From assembly GCF_016904945.1 (NCBI RefSeq), contig NZ_JADIKF010000030.1, positions 81,849-145,848 on the forward strand: a stretch of 64,000 bases of DNA. Reading direction: 5' to 3'. The notes under the pieces are model-generated. The model was given only the letters and a program-made list of their open reading frames with translations. It did no database searches and was not told where the DNA came from. Below are positions 53,348 to 64,000 of this stretch, one piece after another. The position numbers and the translations under genes are program-made. Origin of the DNA: Dyella mobilis. Its GTDB lineage: Bacteria > Pseudomonadota > Gammaproteobacteria > Xanthomonadales > Rhodanobacteraceae. How positions within the stretch are numbered: the stretch's first letter is position 1; every line of letters starts with the position of its first letter.

Positions 53348-54793
53348 TCACACCTGATCTCCGCCATCGAGTGCGATCGATCGCCAGTGATGATCGGGAT
53401 CGAGCAGCCGCGCCTGCGTATCGGGCCCTTCGGAGCCTGCCGCATAGAAATCCGGCGCACCTTTTTGCCACGCATTCAATACCGGCGTGAGTACCTTCCA
53501 CGCCCACTCCACTTCGTCGAAGCGCAGGAAGTGCGAGCGGTCGCCACCCAGCGCATCCATCAGCAATTGTTCGTACGCGGAAAACTCCCGATCGTCGGGC
53601 GTGGCATACAGTGCGCTCAAGGTGGCCGGACGCCCCGCGAGCTTGCCACCCGGCTGCTTGGCCGTTACCAACAGATCCATGCGCTCGACCGGACGAATGC
53701 GGAAGATCATCCAGTTGTTGCCGGCATCCACCGCATGCGGGATCGGCCCAGGCACTTCGCGGAACTGCACCGCAATTTCGGAATAATTGCTGGCCAGGCG
53801 CTTGCCGCTGCGCAGGTAGAACGGCACGCCATGCCAGCGCCAGTTGTCCACCTCCAACCGCAATGCCGCGAAGGTTTCCGTATCGGAACCGCGCTTGATG
53901 CCCGGCTCTGCGCGATAGCCAGCCAGCTTCTTGCGCCCCAGTTTGCCGGCACGGTATTGCCCGCGCACGGCATGCTTGTTCACTGAGCCGGCAGTGATCG
54001 GAATGACCGAACGCAGCACCTCCACTTTGTGATCGCGCAGCACCTCGGCATCCCAGCTCGAGGGCGGCTCCATCGCCGCGAGGCTGAACAACTGCATCAA
54101 GTGATTCTGCAGCATGTCGCGCAAGGCACCGGCCTTGTCGTAGTACGCCGCACGCTGCTCCACGCCAAGCGTCTCCGCGTACGTGATCTGCACTTGTGCG
54201 ATGTGCTGCGCATTCCAGATCGGCTCGAGGAAACGGTTGGCGAAGCGAAACACCATCAGGTTCTGGGTGGTTTCCTTGCCCAGGAAATGATCGATGCGCA
54301 GGATCTGCTCTTCATCCCAGTGGTCGTGCATCCGCGCACGCAGCTCCTGGGCGGAAGCCAGATCGGTACCGAACGGCTTCTCCACCACTAGGCGCCGCCA
54401 GCCGCCACGCGGGTTCTTCGAAAACCCCGCCTCGCCCAGCGCGGTTGCCGCAACGCCGAACAACGGCGGCGGCAATGCCAGATAGAAAAGCGTGGAAGGG
54501 GCGAGCTTGTCCTTCAGCGCCGCGAGCTGATCTGCTTGCAGTTCACCACCCACGTAATCGAGCTGGCGGCGAAAACGGTTCCAGTCCGCCGTCTTGAAGT
54601 CCGGCGCGAACGCTTGCAGTGCCTCGTGAATGTGCTTTTCGAAATGCTGTCGGCTCCACGCTTCCTTGGCGTAACCGATGATGCGCAGGTCCGATGTCAG
54701 ACCCAGCGTATGCAGGCGATACAGCGCCGGCATCAGCAGGCGCTGGGTCAAGTCACCGCTAGCCCCCAGAATGACGAGCGTGGTAGCAGTCAT
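53348..54793 (-). CDS. zwf: Glucose-6-phosphate 1-dehydrogenase
   Basis: A 481-residue enzyme oxidising G6P. The substrate site is RIDHFLGKETTQNLMVFRFA; the nucleotide loop is LVILGASGDLTQRLLMPALY. Full length. It starts 3 bases after the gnd stop, last in the tal-pgi-gnd-zwf operon. Confidence 0.97.
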   Translation of the reverse strand: MTATTLVILGASGDLTQRLLMPALYRLHTLGLTSDLRIIGYAKEAWSRQHFEKHIHEALQAFAPDFKTADWNRFRRQLDYVGGELQADQLAALKDKLAPSTLFYLALPPPLFGVAATALGEAGFSKNPRGGWRRLVVEKPFGTDLASAQELRARMHDHWDEEQILRIDHFLGKETTQNLMVFRFANRFLEPIWNAQHIAQVQITYAETLGVEQRAAYYDKAGALRDMLQNHLMQLFSLAAMEPPSSWDAEVLRDHKVEVLRSVIPITAGSVNKHAVRGQYRAGKLGRKKLAGYRAEPGIKRGSDTETFAALRLEVDNWRWHGVPFYLRSGKRLASNYSEIAVQFREVPGPIPHAVDAGNNWMIFRIRPVERMDLLVTAKQPGGKLAGRPATLSALYATPDDREFSAYEQLLMDALGGDRSHFLRFDEVEWAWKVLTPVLNAWQKGAPDFYAAGSEGPDTQARLLDPDHHWRSIALDGGDQV

Positions 54794-54796
54794 GCC

Positions 54797-55845
54797 TCAT
54801 TCCTTGTTGCCGGTTTTTTCGTTGTGCCCGCCAAAGGCGTGGCGCATGGCGGACATCACCTGGTTGGCGTAAAGCTCATTGCCTTGCGAGGTGAAGCGGC
54901 CAAACAGAGCCGCCGCAAGCACGGGTACCGGCACGCCTTCGTCGATGGCTGCCTGCGCCGTCCAGCGGCCTTCGCCGGAATCGGAAACGCGACCGTTGTA
55001 CGCCTTCAAGGATGGATCGCGCCCCAACTCGGCCGCAGTAAGGTCGAGCAGCCACGAACCGATCACGCTGCCGCGTCGCCACAGTTCAGCCACTTCGCCA
55101 AGCGGGAAGTCGTATTGATAACGCTCCGGATTCTCCAGCGGCGAGGTTTCTGCATCGGCCGTGCGCTTCTGCTTTCCTGCGTTGGCATGCTTGAGCACGT
55201 TGAAGCCTTCGGCATACGCCGCCATCAGGCCGTACTCGATGCCGTTGTGGACCATTTTCACGAAATGGCCGGCACCATTCGGGCCGCAGTACAGATAACC
55301 CTTTTCCGCCGATGACGGCTCGCCCGTGCGTCCCTCGCTGCGTGGCGCGGCGTCGACACCGGGAGCCAGTGCTGCGAAAGCCGGCTCCAATCGTTGATAG
55401 GCTTTTTCCGGGCCGCCGATCATCTGGCAATAGCCGCGCTCGCGGCCCCACACGCCTCCGCTGACGCCCACATCCACATACATCAGTTGATGCTTGCCCA
55501 GCGCCTCGGCGCGACGCAGGTCTTCCACGTAATGCGAGTTGCCGCCATCGATGACCGTATCACCCGGCGACAGCAGCGGCACCACCTGGTCGAGTACGGC
55601 ATCCACCACCGCGGTGGGCAGCATCAGCCACACGGCGCGTGGCGCCTGCAGCTTTTCGGCCAGATCCTGGATCGATTCGGCGGCAGTCGCACCGTAACTG
55701 GCAGCTTCCTTGCGTGCATCGAGGTTGGTATCGAAAACCACGCAATCGATGCCGGCCTGCTGCATGCGGCGAACCATGTTCAACCCCATGCGGCCCAGGC
55801 CGACAAAGCCCAGCTGCAGCGATGCTTTCCCTGACGTTTCTGCGC

Positions 55846-55849
<4 letters not shown>
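54797..55849 (-). CDS. gnd: 6-phosphogluconate dehydrogenase, decarboxylating, short form
   Basis: A 350-residue YqeC/GntZ-type enzyme, the shorter form often using NAD (family knowledge). [16 protein letters not shown] is the nucleotide loop, [20 protein letters not shown] the middle motif, and [20 protein letters not shown] the catalytic Lys region. The start at 55849 overlaps the stop of the PGI fusion gene (ATGA). An earlier codon at 55864 is unlikely. Confidence 0.95.
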
Positions 55850-58160
<2,311 letters not shown>

Positions 58161-58164
<4 letters not shown>

Positions 58165-59234
58165 GCCGTGGCCCCCATGCGCTCGCTGAGGGTGTCGAGC
58201 AGTTCGCGCCAGGATTTGACGAAGGCATCGGCACCTTCCTGCTGCAGCGTCTTGGCCAGCGGCTCCACCTGGATGCCTGCCGCCTCGAAGCGAGCCAGCG
58301 TGCTGGCGATGGCCGGATCGTCCAGCTTCATCAGATGCTCGGCTTTGCCATGGTCGGCGAAGGCCAGCAGCGTCTTTTCCGGCATCGTGTTGACGGTGAG
58401 CGGCGCGACCAGGTTTTCGATGTACAGCACGTCGCTGGCCTTGGGATCCTTGGTGCCGGTGCTGGCCCACAGCAGGCGCTGCACGCGGGCGCCGGCGTTC
58501 TGCAAGCGCTGCAGGCGTGGCGAATCGAGCAGTTGCCGATACTTGGCGTAGATCTGCCCGCAGACTGCGAAACCGAGCTTGTTGTGCAGATCCTCCGGCA
58601 CTTTGTCCGCCACCTTCACGTCCCAGCGGCTGATGAACACGGAAGCGACCGACGCCACGTCCAGGTCCAGCCCCGCCGCGTGACGACGCTCCAGGCCGCG
58701 CAACCAGGCTTCGGCTGCAGCCTGGTACTGCTCTGGCGAGAACAACAGGGTGACGTTGATCGGCACGCCGCGGAAGATCAATTCTTCGATGGCGCCGATG
58801 CCGGCCGGGGTGCCTGGTACCTTGATGAAAAGGTTGTGCACGGCGGCCTGTTTGTGCAGCGCCACGGCCTGCTCGACGGTGCGCTCGGTGTCATCGGCCA
58901 GCAGCGGCGAGACTTCCAGCGAAACCCAGCCGTCCACGCCGTGCGTGTGCTGGTAGACCGGCTCGAAGATGGACGCGGCCCGGCGCAGGTCGTCGATGGC
59001 CAGACCGAAGAACACCGTCTCCGGCTCCACCTGCCCCGCCGCGCGAATCGAGGCGTCGTAATCCTTACCCGACTTGATCGCCTGGGCAAAGATGGTGGGG
59101 TTGGAGGTCAGGCCGGTCACGCTCTTTTGCTCGCGGTAGCTGAGCAAGGTGCCGTCTCCCAGCATGCTTCGCGTGATGTTATCCAGCCAGAGGCTCTGGC
59201 CGAGTCCATTGAGCGTGCGGGTCGGGTGTTCCAT
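58161..59234 (-). CDS. tal: Transaldolase
   Basis: A 357-residue transaldolase. [12 protein letters not shown] is the N-terminal motif and [20 protein letters not shown] holds the Schiff-base Lys (residue 138). The length and type match the transaldolase that is fused to PGI in some cyanobacteria and actinobacteria. The ATG at 59234 is the first with family-like N terminus. It is the first gene of the operon. Confidence 0.95.
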
Positions 59235-59552
59235 TGCATTACTCCTATGTGAAATGAGGCAAGGCGCTCGAGCGGACCTGATGTCCGGCGCGATCGCTCG
59301 CGGCAACGTCAAAAACCTGGCCGGTGCGCGGGCATCCACGAAGGGGATTGGTGCTCGCGACCATGCCGATACTCGGTGGATTGCAGCGCATTCGCCCGGT
59401 CTTTCGGCGTAGCGCACGAACCCACGTTGAGGCCGACCAGCATAGTCCTTTTGGCGCACAGTGCCATATGAGAAGTGATCAGGTATGCCACGCCGGGGAT
59501 CGTTGGCCCGGCGCTACGATGGCGACATCCGATGACCAAGCGATGTCATTCG
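59235..59552. other. Intergenic region upstream of tal
   Basis: About 318 bases without a gene between the tal start and the HAD-hydrolase stop, both on the minus strand. It should hold the promoter of the tal-zwf operon, but I see no clear consensus promoter or regulator site. A hairpin is listed separately. Confidence 0.6.
59491..59513. terminator. Hairpin after the HAD-hydrolase gene
   Basis: CGCCGGG and CCCGGCG arms around 9 bases. No T-run, so only a possible terminator. It lies upstream of the HAD stop on the plus strand, i.e. outside its transcript direction only if read from the tal side. Confidence 0.3.
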
Positions 59553-60146
59553 CTAAGGCAGCTCCTGCCAGCGATAGTATTTCTTGTGGGCCATGCTCAG
59601 CATGTCGAGATCCTCCTCGGTGTCGCCGTAGGCATAGACCGTGGAAAAGTCTTGAAGCGTGCAGGTTTCGCGCACGCGTCGCGACTTCTCCGCACCCACG
59701 CATTGCGGCCCGTGATAGCGCCCGGTGAGGTGACTATCAACTACTTCGAGGCGCGAGCAGATCAAATCAAGCCCGTGGGTGCGGCACCAGTATTCGAGAT
59801 AGATATCCAGGGCGCCGGATACGACCACTACCTTGTCGCCACGCTCCCGATGCCACCGGATGCGTTCCAGGGCGATCGGCCGCAGCACCGTGGACAGCAC
59901 TTCATCGGAAAAGCGCCTGCCCATCTCTCTTACGTGTTCGGCTCTCGCACCGCGCAGGCCGAAACTCACCACGCTCGAGCGGATGGCGTTGCCCGACACC
60001 AGCCCCAGCTTGTAACCCACCACCATCGGTGCAAACAGCGGCGTACCCAGTATCCGCCTGCGACGGGGAACCGCAAAACGGATGAAGTCCGCAAACATTG
60101 CCTTGTGCGTAATCGTGCCGTCGAAGTCAAACAATGCCAGATTCAT
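59553..60146 (-). CDS. HAD-IB family phosphatase
   Basis: A 197-residue HAD phosphatase of the SerB-like IB class. LALFDFDGTITHKAMFADFI carries the nucleophile Asp, VVVVSGALDIYLEYW the second motif, and VYAYGDTEEDLDML the final Asp pair. It is too short for SerB and lacks ACT domains. Substrate unknown. The ATG at 60146 fits; an earlier codon at 60362 is an extension. Confidence 0.85.
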   Translation of the reverse strand: MNLALFDFDGTITHKAMFADFIRFAVPRRRRILGTPLFAPMVVGYKLGLVSGNAIRSSVVSFGLRGARAEHVREMGRRFSDEVLSTVLRPIALERIRWHRERGDKVVVVSGALDIYLEYWCRTHGLDLICSRLEVVDSHLTGRYHGPQCVGAEKSRRVRETCTLQDFSTVYAYGDTEEDLDMLSMAHKKYYRWQELP

Positions 60147-60282
60147 GCAGCAACGAACTCTCTTTAACTTGACCAGAGTGAGGCATGCATCCCGGGCACG
60201 ACGAAAAAAAGACGGAACTCCCGCCGATAGCCCATGGTCAACGCTCAAGCGCCCAAAACGGGATGCATGCAAAGGGGAGTTT

Positions 60283-60789
60283 ATGAAAGCAGGTGTGCTC
60301 AAAGCGTTTGTCATGATCGCGTTAACAACCGGTTGCGCCCAGGCTGCAGAGGTCGCCAACAACCCGTCTGCCGAAAGCAGCGATGACGCAGCGCTTCATC
60401 AGCTGTGGGACAGCTATCAACAAGCGATTGCAAGGAAAGATGCCAAGGCGCTGCTTGGCCTGTATGTCAACGGCGATGCCCCTGTCGTCGGCGGATTCGC
60501 CCCTCGCTCCTATGCCGTCGTCACTGCCGCCAACAAGCAGCCGGTACCGCGCACGCTGTCGATAACCGCGAAGGAAGACGTCGTGGGCGAGGTCAAGCTG
60601 CCGCCGGATCGCACGGAAAATCTCGCCGTTCATTCCGACGGGGAGGTGGGTTCCGTTTCCTTCGATTATTTCGCCAAGATCGGGCACGGCCGCATCATCT
60701 GGTCCGTCGTTCGAACTAACGACGGCTGGAAAATTGCGTCGGCGCTCTACTCGATAAATCTTCCGGCGGCGGACAAGAAGAGCACGTAG
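60283..60789 (+). CDS. Exported NTF2-like protein, second copy type
   Basis: A 168-residue protein with a signal peptide (MKAGVLKAFVMIALTTGCAQ; a Cys near the cleavage could make it a lipoprotein). The domain starts DDAALHQLWDSYQQAIARKD and ends TNDGWKIASALYSINLP, the NTF2-like pattern. It has the same length and C-terminal signature as the protein at 11627-12133 but low identity elsewhere. GGGGAG precedes the ATG. Confidence 0.72.
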   Translation: MKAGVLKAFVMIALTTGCAQAAEVANNPSAESSDDAALHQLWDSYQQAIARKDAKALLGLYVNGDAPVVGGFAPRSYAVVTAANKQPVPRTLSITAKEDVVGEVKLPPDRTENLAVHSDGEVGSVSFDYFAKIGHGRIIWSVVRTNDGWKIASALYSINLPAADKKST

Positions 60790-61334
60790 ACACCATGGCT
60801 CATTGCCGCCGGGACGATGGCGTCGGGCGGCATTGACCCGGAACCGGCTTCGCGTCATGGCGACCAAGGGAGGGCGCACATTGCATCGGCGGCCGCCTGC
60901 GTGCACGCATTTCACGCCGACAAGCATGGCCGCTTCGCGCGCAAGCGCGCGCCGACATCCTCGCTGCCGCGGGCGCGGACCTGGCGAGGCGGAAACGGGA
61001 AATGGCGTTATGGGTGCACCGGAATACATGGCATATATATCTGATAAATATCAAATAAATTTGCCACATCAAACGCACTTACCGTCAAAGTTACCGTCAT
61101 GAAGTCTCGGCTAGCCGCCGTTTAGCTAACGTTTAGAAAAGTGGCGTACTAGTTGCTATGGGCGTCGCCTAGCCTTTCGCCCGGGACCGATGGCGGGTCC
61201 TTAGAGTGATGCAGGTCCAGCAGTACCAGCTGGACGAGCCAATTTAGCTGAAGCGCCCGTCCAGGGATCGCTTCGATGGATGGCGCCTGGCATAAGCTGG
61301 CTGGCCTGCAGGCTTATCACGAGGTGCCCCATCA
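60790..61334. other. Intergenic DNA before the accessory segment
   Basis: About 545 bases without a convincing gene. Bases 61025-61080 are noticeably AT-rich (CATATATATCTGATAAATAT). I see no repeat, tRNA or attachment site in it. An ORF at 60803-61102 lacks a ribosome binding site and is not supported. Confidence 0.55.
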
Positions 61335-61610
61335 ATGACCGAAGAAGAGATGCTCGAAGTCCTCAAACACAACGAGGCCATATGCTCGGCCATGGTGGGA
61401 GCCATGAAGGCGCTCGAGTATGGGGTTCGGACTTTGATCGCCGTGCACCCGGACCCTCAGCTCTTCAACCATACCTGGCAGGACATCATTTCCGACATCC
61501 CCGACAAACACATCGACACGACGGCGCCCAATCTGGAGATGTTCAATGCCAGCATGAGCGCAATGCTTGGGATTTTGACTCAGCAGATCGAGAGGGCGGC
61601 TCATTCCTGA
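61335..61610 (+). CDS. Hypothetical protein, 91 residues
   Basis: A 91-residue, mostly helical protein (EEEMLEVLKHNEAICSAMVG, MSAMLGILTQQIERAAH). It starts at ATG 61335 with GAGG upstream. No family is recognised. It is the first small gene of the accessory segment and is followed at 61655 by a copy of the 24-base palindrome. Confidence 0.6.
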   Translation: MTEEEMLEVLKHNEAICSAMVGAMKALEYGVRTLIAVHPDPQLFNHTWQDIISDIPDKHIDTTAPNLEMFNASMSAMLGILTQQIERAAHS

Positions 61611-61654
61611 AAGGCAGTAAGCTAAATCGTTTCACCTTCGCCTAATCGTTAAAT

Positions 61655-61678
61655 GTCTGCTATGGGTCGAAAGCAGAT
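61655..61678 (+). repeat. 24-base palindrome, copy 1
   Basis: Arms GTCTGCT and AAGCAGA around TATGGGTCG-type centre; 45 bases after the stop of the preceding gene. One of five like copies in this segment. Confidence 0.7.
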
Positions 61679-61891
61679 ATAAATTCGATGCGCGCATAGG
61701 CGCACTTGGCATCGTTTTTGGAGCGGCGAAAGAAGCCTCAGTTGAGCCGCCAATAAGTTCCCAATCCATTGAAGCAAAATCCATTCACACGCGATTTCAG
61801 CGTCACAGAAGCCCTTTCAAAGAAGAATCAAGCATATAATCGCGCCGTACCGCCCCTGACAACTGGCTATCCATAGCCGGGGGAGGTTTTT

Positions 61892-62659
61892 ATGGGATTT
61901 GCAGCACTCGCCTACGGCGCCTTCGTTTATCTCTTCTTTTTAGCTACTTTTCTATACACGATCGCTTTTGTCGAGCGTATTCCCGGGATCAAGACTATTG
62001 ATGGCGGTCCGAATGGTTCCGTTTGGACGGCTGTTGTGGTTGATCTCTTGCTGCTGGGCATCTTCGCGATACAGCACAGCGTTATGGCTCGCCGCGGATT
62101 CAAACAATGGTGGACACGCTATATCCCGTTATCAATCGAGCGCTCGACCTACGTTCTCTTTGCGAGCCTCGCGATTGCGCTTCTCCTGTGGCAATGGCGT
62201 CCACTGACCGGTGTTGTTTGGGATGTAAGAGATTCCGCAGCGGGAGCGATACTGATCGCCTTCTCGGCGATAGGTTGGATCGTCCTTCTCATATCAACGT
62301 GCCTGATTAACCACTTTGAACTGTTCGGGTTGCAACAAGTGTTTCATCGTTGGCGAGAAAGCAGCGCTGCGAAGCCGACATTCAAAACGCCCGCTTTCTA
62401 TAAATATGTCCGCCACCCTATCTATTTGGGATTTATCTTGGCTTTCTGGTCGACGCCTTACATGACTCATGGGCATCTGCTTTTCGCGGCAGCGGCCACC
62501 GGGTACATCTTCGTTGGCATCTTCTTCGAAGAGCGAGATCTGATCACGCTGTTTGGCGAGAAGTATCGAAACTATCGGCAACGCGTGCCAATGATTATTC
62601 CGCTCCTTCCGAAGCATGTGAAACAACCACCAGCATCAGCGCCCCGATCGCAGTCGTAG
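61892..62659 (+). CDS. mddA: Methanethiol S-methyltransferase (MddA-like)
   Basis: A 255-residue membrane methyltransferase with five or six helices. FYKYVRHPIYLGFILAFWST is the isoprenylcysteine-methyltransferase-type SAM motif, with EERDLITLFGEKYRNYRQRV after it; IAFVERIPGIKTID and QHSVMARRGFKQWW fit the MddA branch that makes dimethyl sulfide from methanethiol (family knowledge). GGGGGAGG gives a strong start. It looks AT-richer than its neighbours, which suggests transfer. Confidence 0.75.
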   Translation: MGFAALAYGAFVYLFFLATFLYTIAFVERIPGIKTIDGGPNGSVWTAVVVDLLLLGIFAIQHSVMARRGFKQWWTRYIPLSIERSTYVLFASLAIALLLWQWRPLTGVVWDVRDSAAGAILIAFSAIGWIVLLISTCLINHFELFGLQQVFHRWRESSAAKPTFKTPAFYKYVRHPIYLGFILAFWSTPYMTHGHLLFAAAATGYIFVGIFFEERDLITLFGEKYRNYRQRVPMIIPLLPKHVKQPPASAPRSQS

Positions 62660-62679
62660 CATGCTTCTGGTGTGGAAAT

Positions 62680-62703
62680 ATCCGCTCGGGGTCGGGAGCG
62701 GAC
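62680..62703 (+). repeat. 24-base palindrome, copy 2
   Basis: Arms ATCCGCT and AGCGGAC around CGGGGTCGGG, between convergent genes: 20 bases after the mddA-like stop and 15 bases before the next gene's stop. Confidence 0.7.
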
Positions 62704-62717
62704 CTTCTCGATAACAC

Positions 62718-63032
62718 TTACCTCGAAGGAAACGATTTCACTAAGCGCTGAAGATCAGCCATCGTCGCAAATCCGTCGCGCGGCCTGCCGGCCAAATAGT
62801 CGTCATACGCCGCTTGAGCCAAACTCACGCATTTCGCTAATTTCGCACCATCCCGTCCTCGGGGAATGTATAAATCAATACCGATCCTCAGCCCCTGGAA
62901 CGCAAGATCAAGAGACCATTGATCCTCCGACTGAACACCTTCCCGCAATGGATATAGGTCCGGTGAGCACAACTTCACGAAGCCGACATAGTCTTTGAAA
63001 CTGTGAAGGTCTGTGAACGGAAAAGGCGCCAT
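62718..63032 (-). CDS. Hypothetical protein, 104 residues
   Basis: A 104-residue soluble protein (FTDLHSFKDYVGFVKLC, DLAFQGLRIGIDLYIPRG, RPRDGFATMADLQRLVKS). The ATG at 63032 has AAGGGA upstream. No family recognised; size and context would fit an orphan immunity or antitoxin gene, but that is only a guess. Confidence 0.6.
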   Translation of the reverse strand: MAPFPFTDLHSFKDYVGFVKLCSPDLYPLREGVQSEDQWSLDLAFQGLRIGIDLYIPRGRDGAKLAKCVSLAQAAYDDYLAGRPRDGFATMADLQRLVKSFPSR

Positions 63033-63060
63033 GCTGTTTCCCTTTCTAAATTTTGCTAGT

Positions 63061-63084
63061 GTCCGCTATGGGTCGGAAGCGGAC
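63061..63084 (+). repeat. 24-base palindrome, copy 3
   Basis: Arms GTCCGCT and AGCGGAC around ATGGGTCGGA. It ends 1 base before the stop codon of the gene at 63086. Confidence 0.75.
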
Positions 63085-63085
63085 C

Positions 63086-63349
63086 TCACAGTTCCCTGGG
63101 AAAGAGTTGCTCTCTTGCTGCCCGCCACTCCTCCCAGCACTGCTCAGCAACGATATCGGGATATCCGCGTTCTTGCTCGGTCTTCAAGGCCACGCTGAAC
63201 GGCATTGTGATACATGCAGCGTTGTCCCTGATGGCAAGGACCTGGGCTTCCGTAAGGGGCTGCCCAAGCGTGCTTTCTGCCCGGTATAGCAGGGTAACCA
63301 GCGGTGGGATGAAAACCAGACACACCCGATCGTCCTTATCGTTGCTCAC
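63086..63349 (-). CDS. Conserved small hypothetical protein, 87 residues
   Basis: An 87-residue protein (RVCLVFIPPLVTLLYRAEST, AQVLAIRDNAACITMPFSVA, CWEEWRAAREQLFP). I recall similar small proteins in Xanthomonadales but no function. GTG start with GGGAG upstream. Its stop directly abuts palindrome copy 3. Confidence 0.65.
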   Translation of the reverse strand: MSNDKDDRVCLVFIPPLVTLLYRAESTLGQPLTEAQVLAIRDNAACITMPFSVALKTEQERGYPDIVAEQCWEEWRAAREQLFPREL

Positions 63350-63380
63350 GTTCTTCTCCCTAAATGCATTGAATCGTGAC

Positions 63381-63404
63381 GTCTGCTTTGAGTCGGAAGC
63401 GGAC
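63381..63404 (+). repeat. 24-base palindrome, copy 4
   Basis: Arms GTCTGCT and AGCGGAC around TTGAGTCGGA. It ends 1 base before the stop codon of the gene at 63406. Confidence 0.75.
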
Positions 63405-63405
63405 C

Positions 63406-63828
63406 TTAAAGATTATCCGTCGGACGGTCACCGATCCGCTGAACCGCCTTTTCAATGAGACGTGCGCCCTGCGTCAACATCTTCGGCAAAGTCGCCAAGT
63501 CTTGCGGAGAGGCAGGCCCGAGGTGCCTGTCCTCATCCCAGACGTCTCCCCCAACAATTCGTCTGGACAGCGAACTTTCGCCAGGCAGTAGGGCTTGGTG
63601 TCCCACTACTGGCCACGCACCGGTCGCTATAGAGCTATCACCTGTGTAGTAGAGGTCCATCGGCCCTTCTATCAGAGGAATGTCTGGCGAGTTCGGCATT
63701 GCGAATGTCCGTCGGAACAACCCGATGAGGATGACTTCCGAGAAATACTCAGAGCAGAACAACACCTTCGCCACACCGAAGCGATCGTCAGACGGAATCG
63801 CGATCAAGTCCCCCACTTGCGGCTTCAT
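63406..63828 (-). CDS. Imm26-like immunity protein, tentative
   Basis: A 140-residue protein starting MKPQVGDLIAIPSDDRFGVA, which looks like the start of Imm26-type immunity proteins of polymorphic toxin systems; VILIGLFRRTF follows. I take the ATG at 63828; upstream codons to 63924 would run through palindrome copy 5. No toxin gene is visible. The assignment rests on the N-terminal pattern only. Confidence 0.5.
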   Translation of the reverse strand: MKPQVGDLIAIPSDDRFGVAKVLFCSEYFSEVILIGLFRRTFAMPNSPDIPLIEGPMDLYYTGDSSIATGAWPVVGHQALLPGESSLSRRIVGGDVWDEDRHLGPASPQDLATLPKMLTQGARLIEKAVQRIGDRPTDNL

Positions 63829-63865
63829 CCTGTTCACCTTTTCCGCTCTTTCGTTCTCGCGTAAC

Positions 63866-63889
63866 GTCCGCTCTGGGTCGGAAGCGGAC
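63866..63889 (+). repeat. 24-base palindrome, copy 5
   Basis: Arms GTCCGCT and AGCGGAC around CTGGGTCGGA, upstream of the Imm26-like start. Beyond it to base 64000 I see no gene. Confidence 0.75.
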
Positions 63890-64000
63890 CTAACCAGCTT
63901 GGTAGCACTGACGCCCGATAGCAACGCCTTGCCCGGTCATGGCGGGACAGGTGCGAAGGATGGGTCGCACGCCCCCGCAAGACGGACGGCCCAAGCATGG

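Noticed and set aside
59491..59513. Strong terminator upstream of tal
   Set aside because: The stem lacks a T-run and its place does not clearly fit either gene; listed only as a weak hairpin.
60803..61102. 99-codon plus-strand frame in the gap after the NTF2-like gene
   Set aside because: No ribosome binding site, Arg/Pro-rich shadow-like composition, no motif.
61655..63889. Classical integron attC sites
   Set aside because: The palindromes are short single hairpins without paired core sites, and there is no integrase in view; kept only as a cassette-like array.

Overview
The window is a chromosomal stretch of a GC-rich gammaproteobacterium. Gene content points to the Xanthomonadales, most likely Rhodanobacteraceae (Dyella, Rhodanobacter, Luteibacter, Frateuria): a NagP/LacI/NagB-II/NagA type N-acetylglucosamine locus, a xanthomonadin-type pigment cluster with a XanB2-like chorismatase, a UbiJ-UbiB pair, an ATP synthase operon next to glmU, and a threonine operon whose homoserine dehydrogenase has no aspartokinase part. 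The genus is inferred from gene content, not proven. No rRNA, tRNA, CRISPR array, complete insertion sequence or integrase gene was seen.

Layout. 1-4460: end of an MFS sugar permease, then a LacI regulator, a SIS-domain deaminase and NagA (GlcNAc use), followed by a cupin_8 gene. 5595-13183: membrane sulfatase-fold transferase, CpdB-like lipoprotein, LytS/LytTR two-component pair, NTF2-like exported protein and an anchored hydrolase. 13289-17056: a threonine operon (leader peptide, homoserine dehydrogenase, thrB, thrC, terminator). 17070-19476: isochorismatase fold/TetR pair with a palindromic operator, a lipoprotein, and two tandem tiny membrane-protein genes behind a textbook sigma-54 promoter. 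19517-24745: trmL, ubiJ-ubiB, truC, arfB, an acyltransferase and a LysE-type exporter. 24742-28832: glyoxylate shunt (LysR, aceB, aceA). 28874-36246: antiporter, comM, ubiK, a PII gene, gpmA, a secreted repeat protein and hemF. 36394-42274: pigment genes. 42265-44796: a small kinase, glmU and a TonB-like lipoprotein. 44887-52188: atpIBEFHAGDC on the minus strand. 52351-53264: phasin and queD. 53348-59234: the minus-strand operon tal, a pgi-glucokinase fusion, gnd, zwf. 59553-60789: a HAD phosphatase and a second NTF2-like protein. 60790-64000: an accessory, partly AT-richer segment with small orphan genes and five copies of a 24-base palindrome at gene ends.

How it works together. The central-carbon operon would take glucose to glucose 6-phosphate (ROK part), interconvert it with fructose 6-phosphate (PGI part), oxidise it (zwf, gnd) and recycle pentose phosphates (tal). 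The nag locus supplies fructose 6-phosphate from GlcNAc, and GlmU uses GlcN-1-P for UDP-GlcNAc. UbiJ and UbiK are accessory factors for ubiquinone synthesis with UbiB. XanB2 makes 3-hydroxybenzoate, which primes the aryl polyene made by the ACP, ketosynthase and dehydratases; a ligase, ketoreductase and exporter are not in the window.

Most worth following up: the in-frame PGI-ROK fusion; the sigma-54 promoter with upstream palindromes before the tandem small membrane proteins; the thr leader peptide with almost no 5' UTR; and the palindrome-bounded small-gene array at the right end. Nothing here is a certain new system; these are the best candidates.
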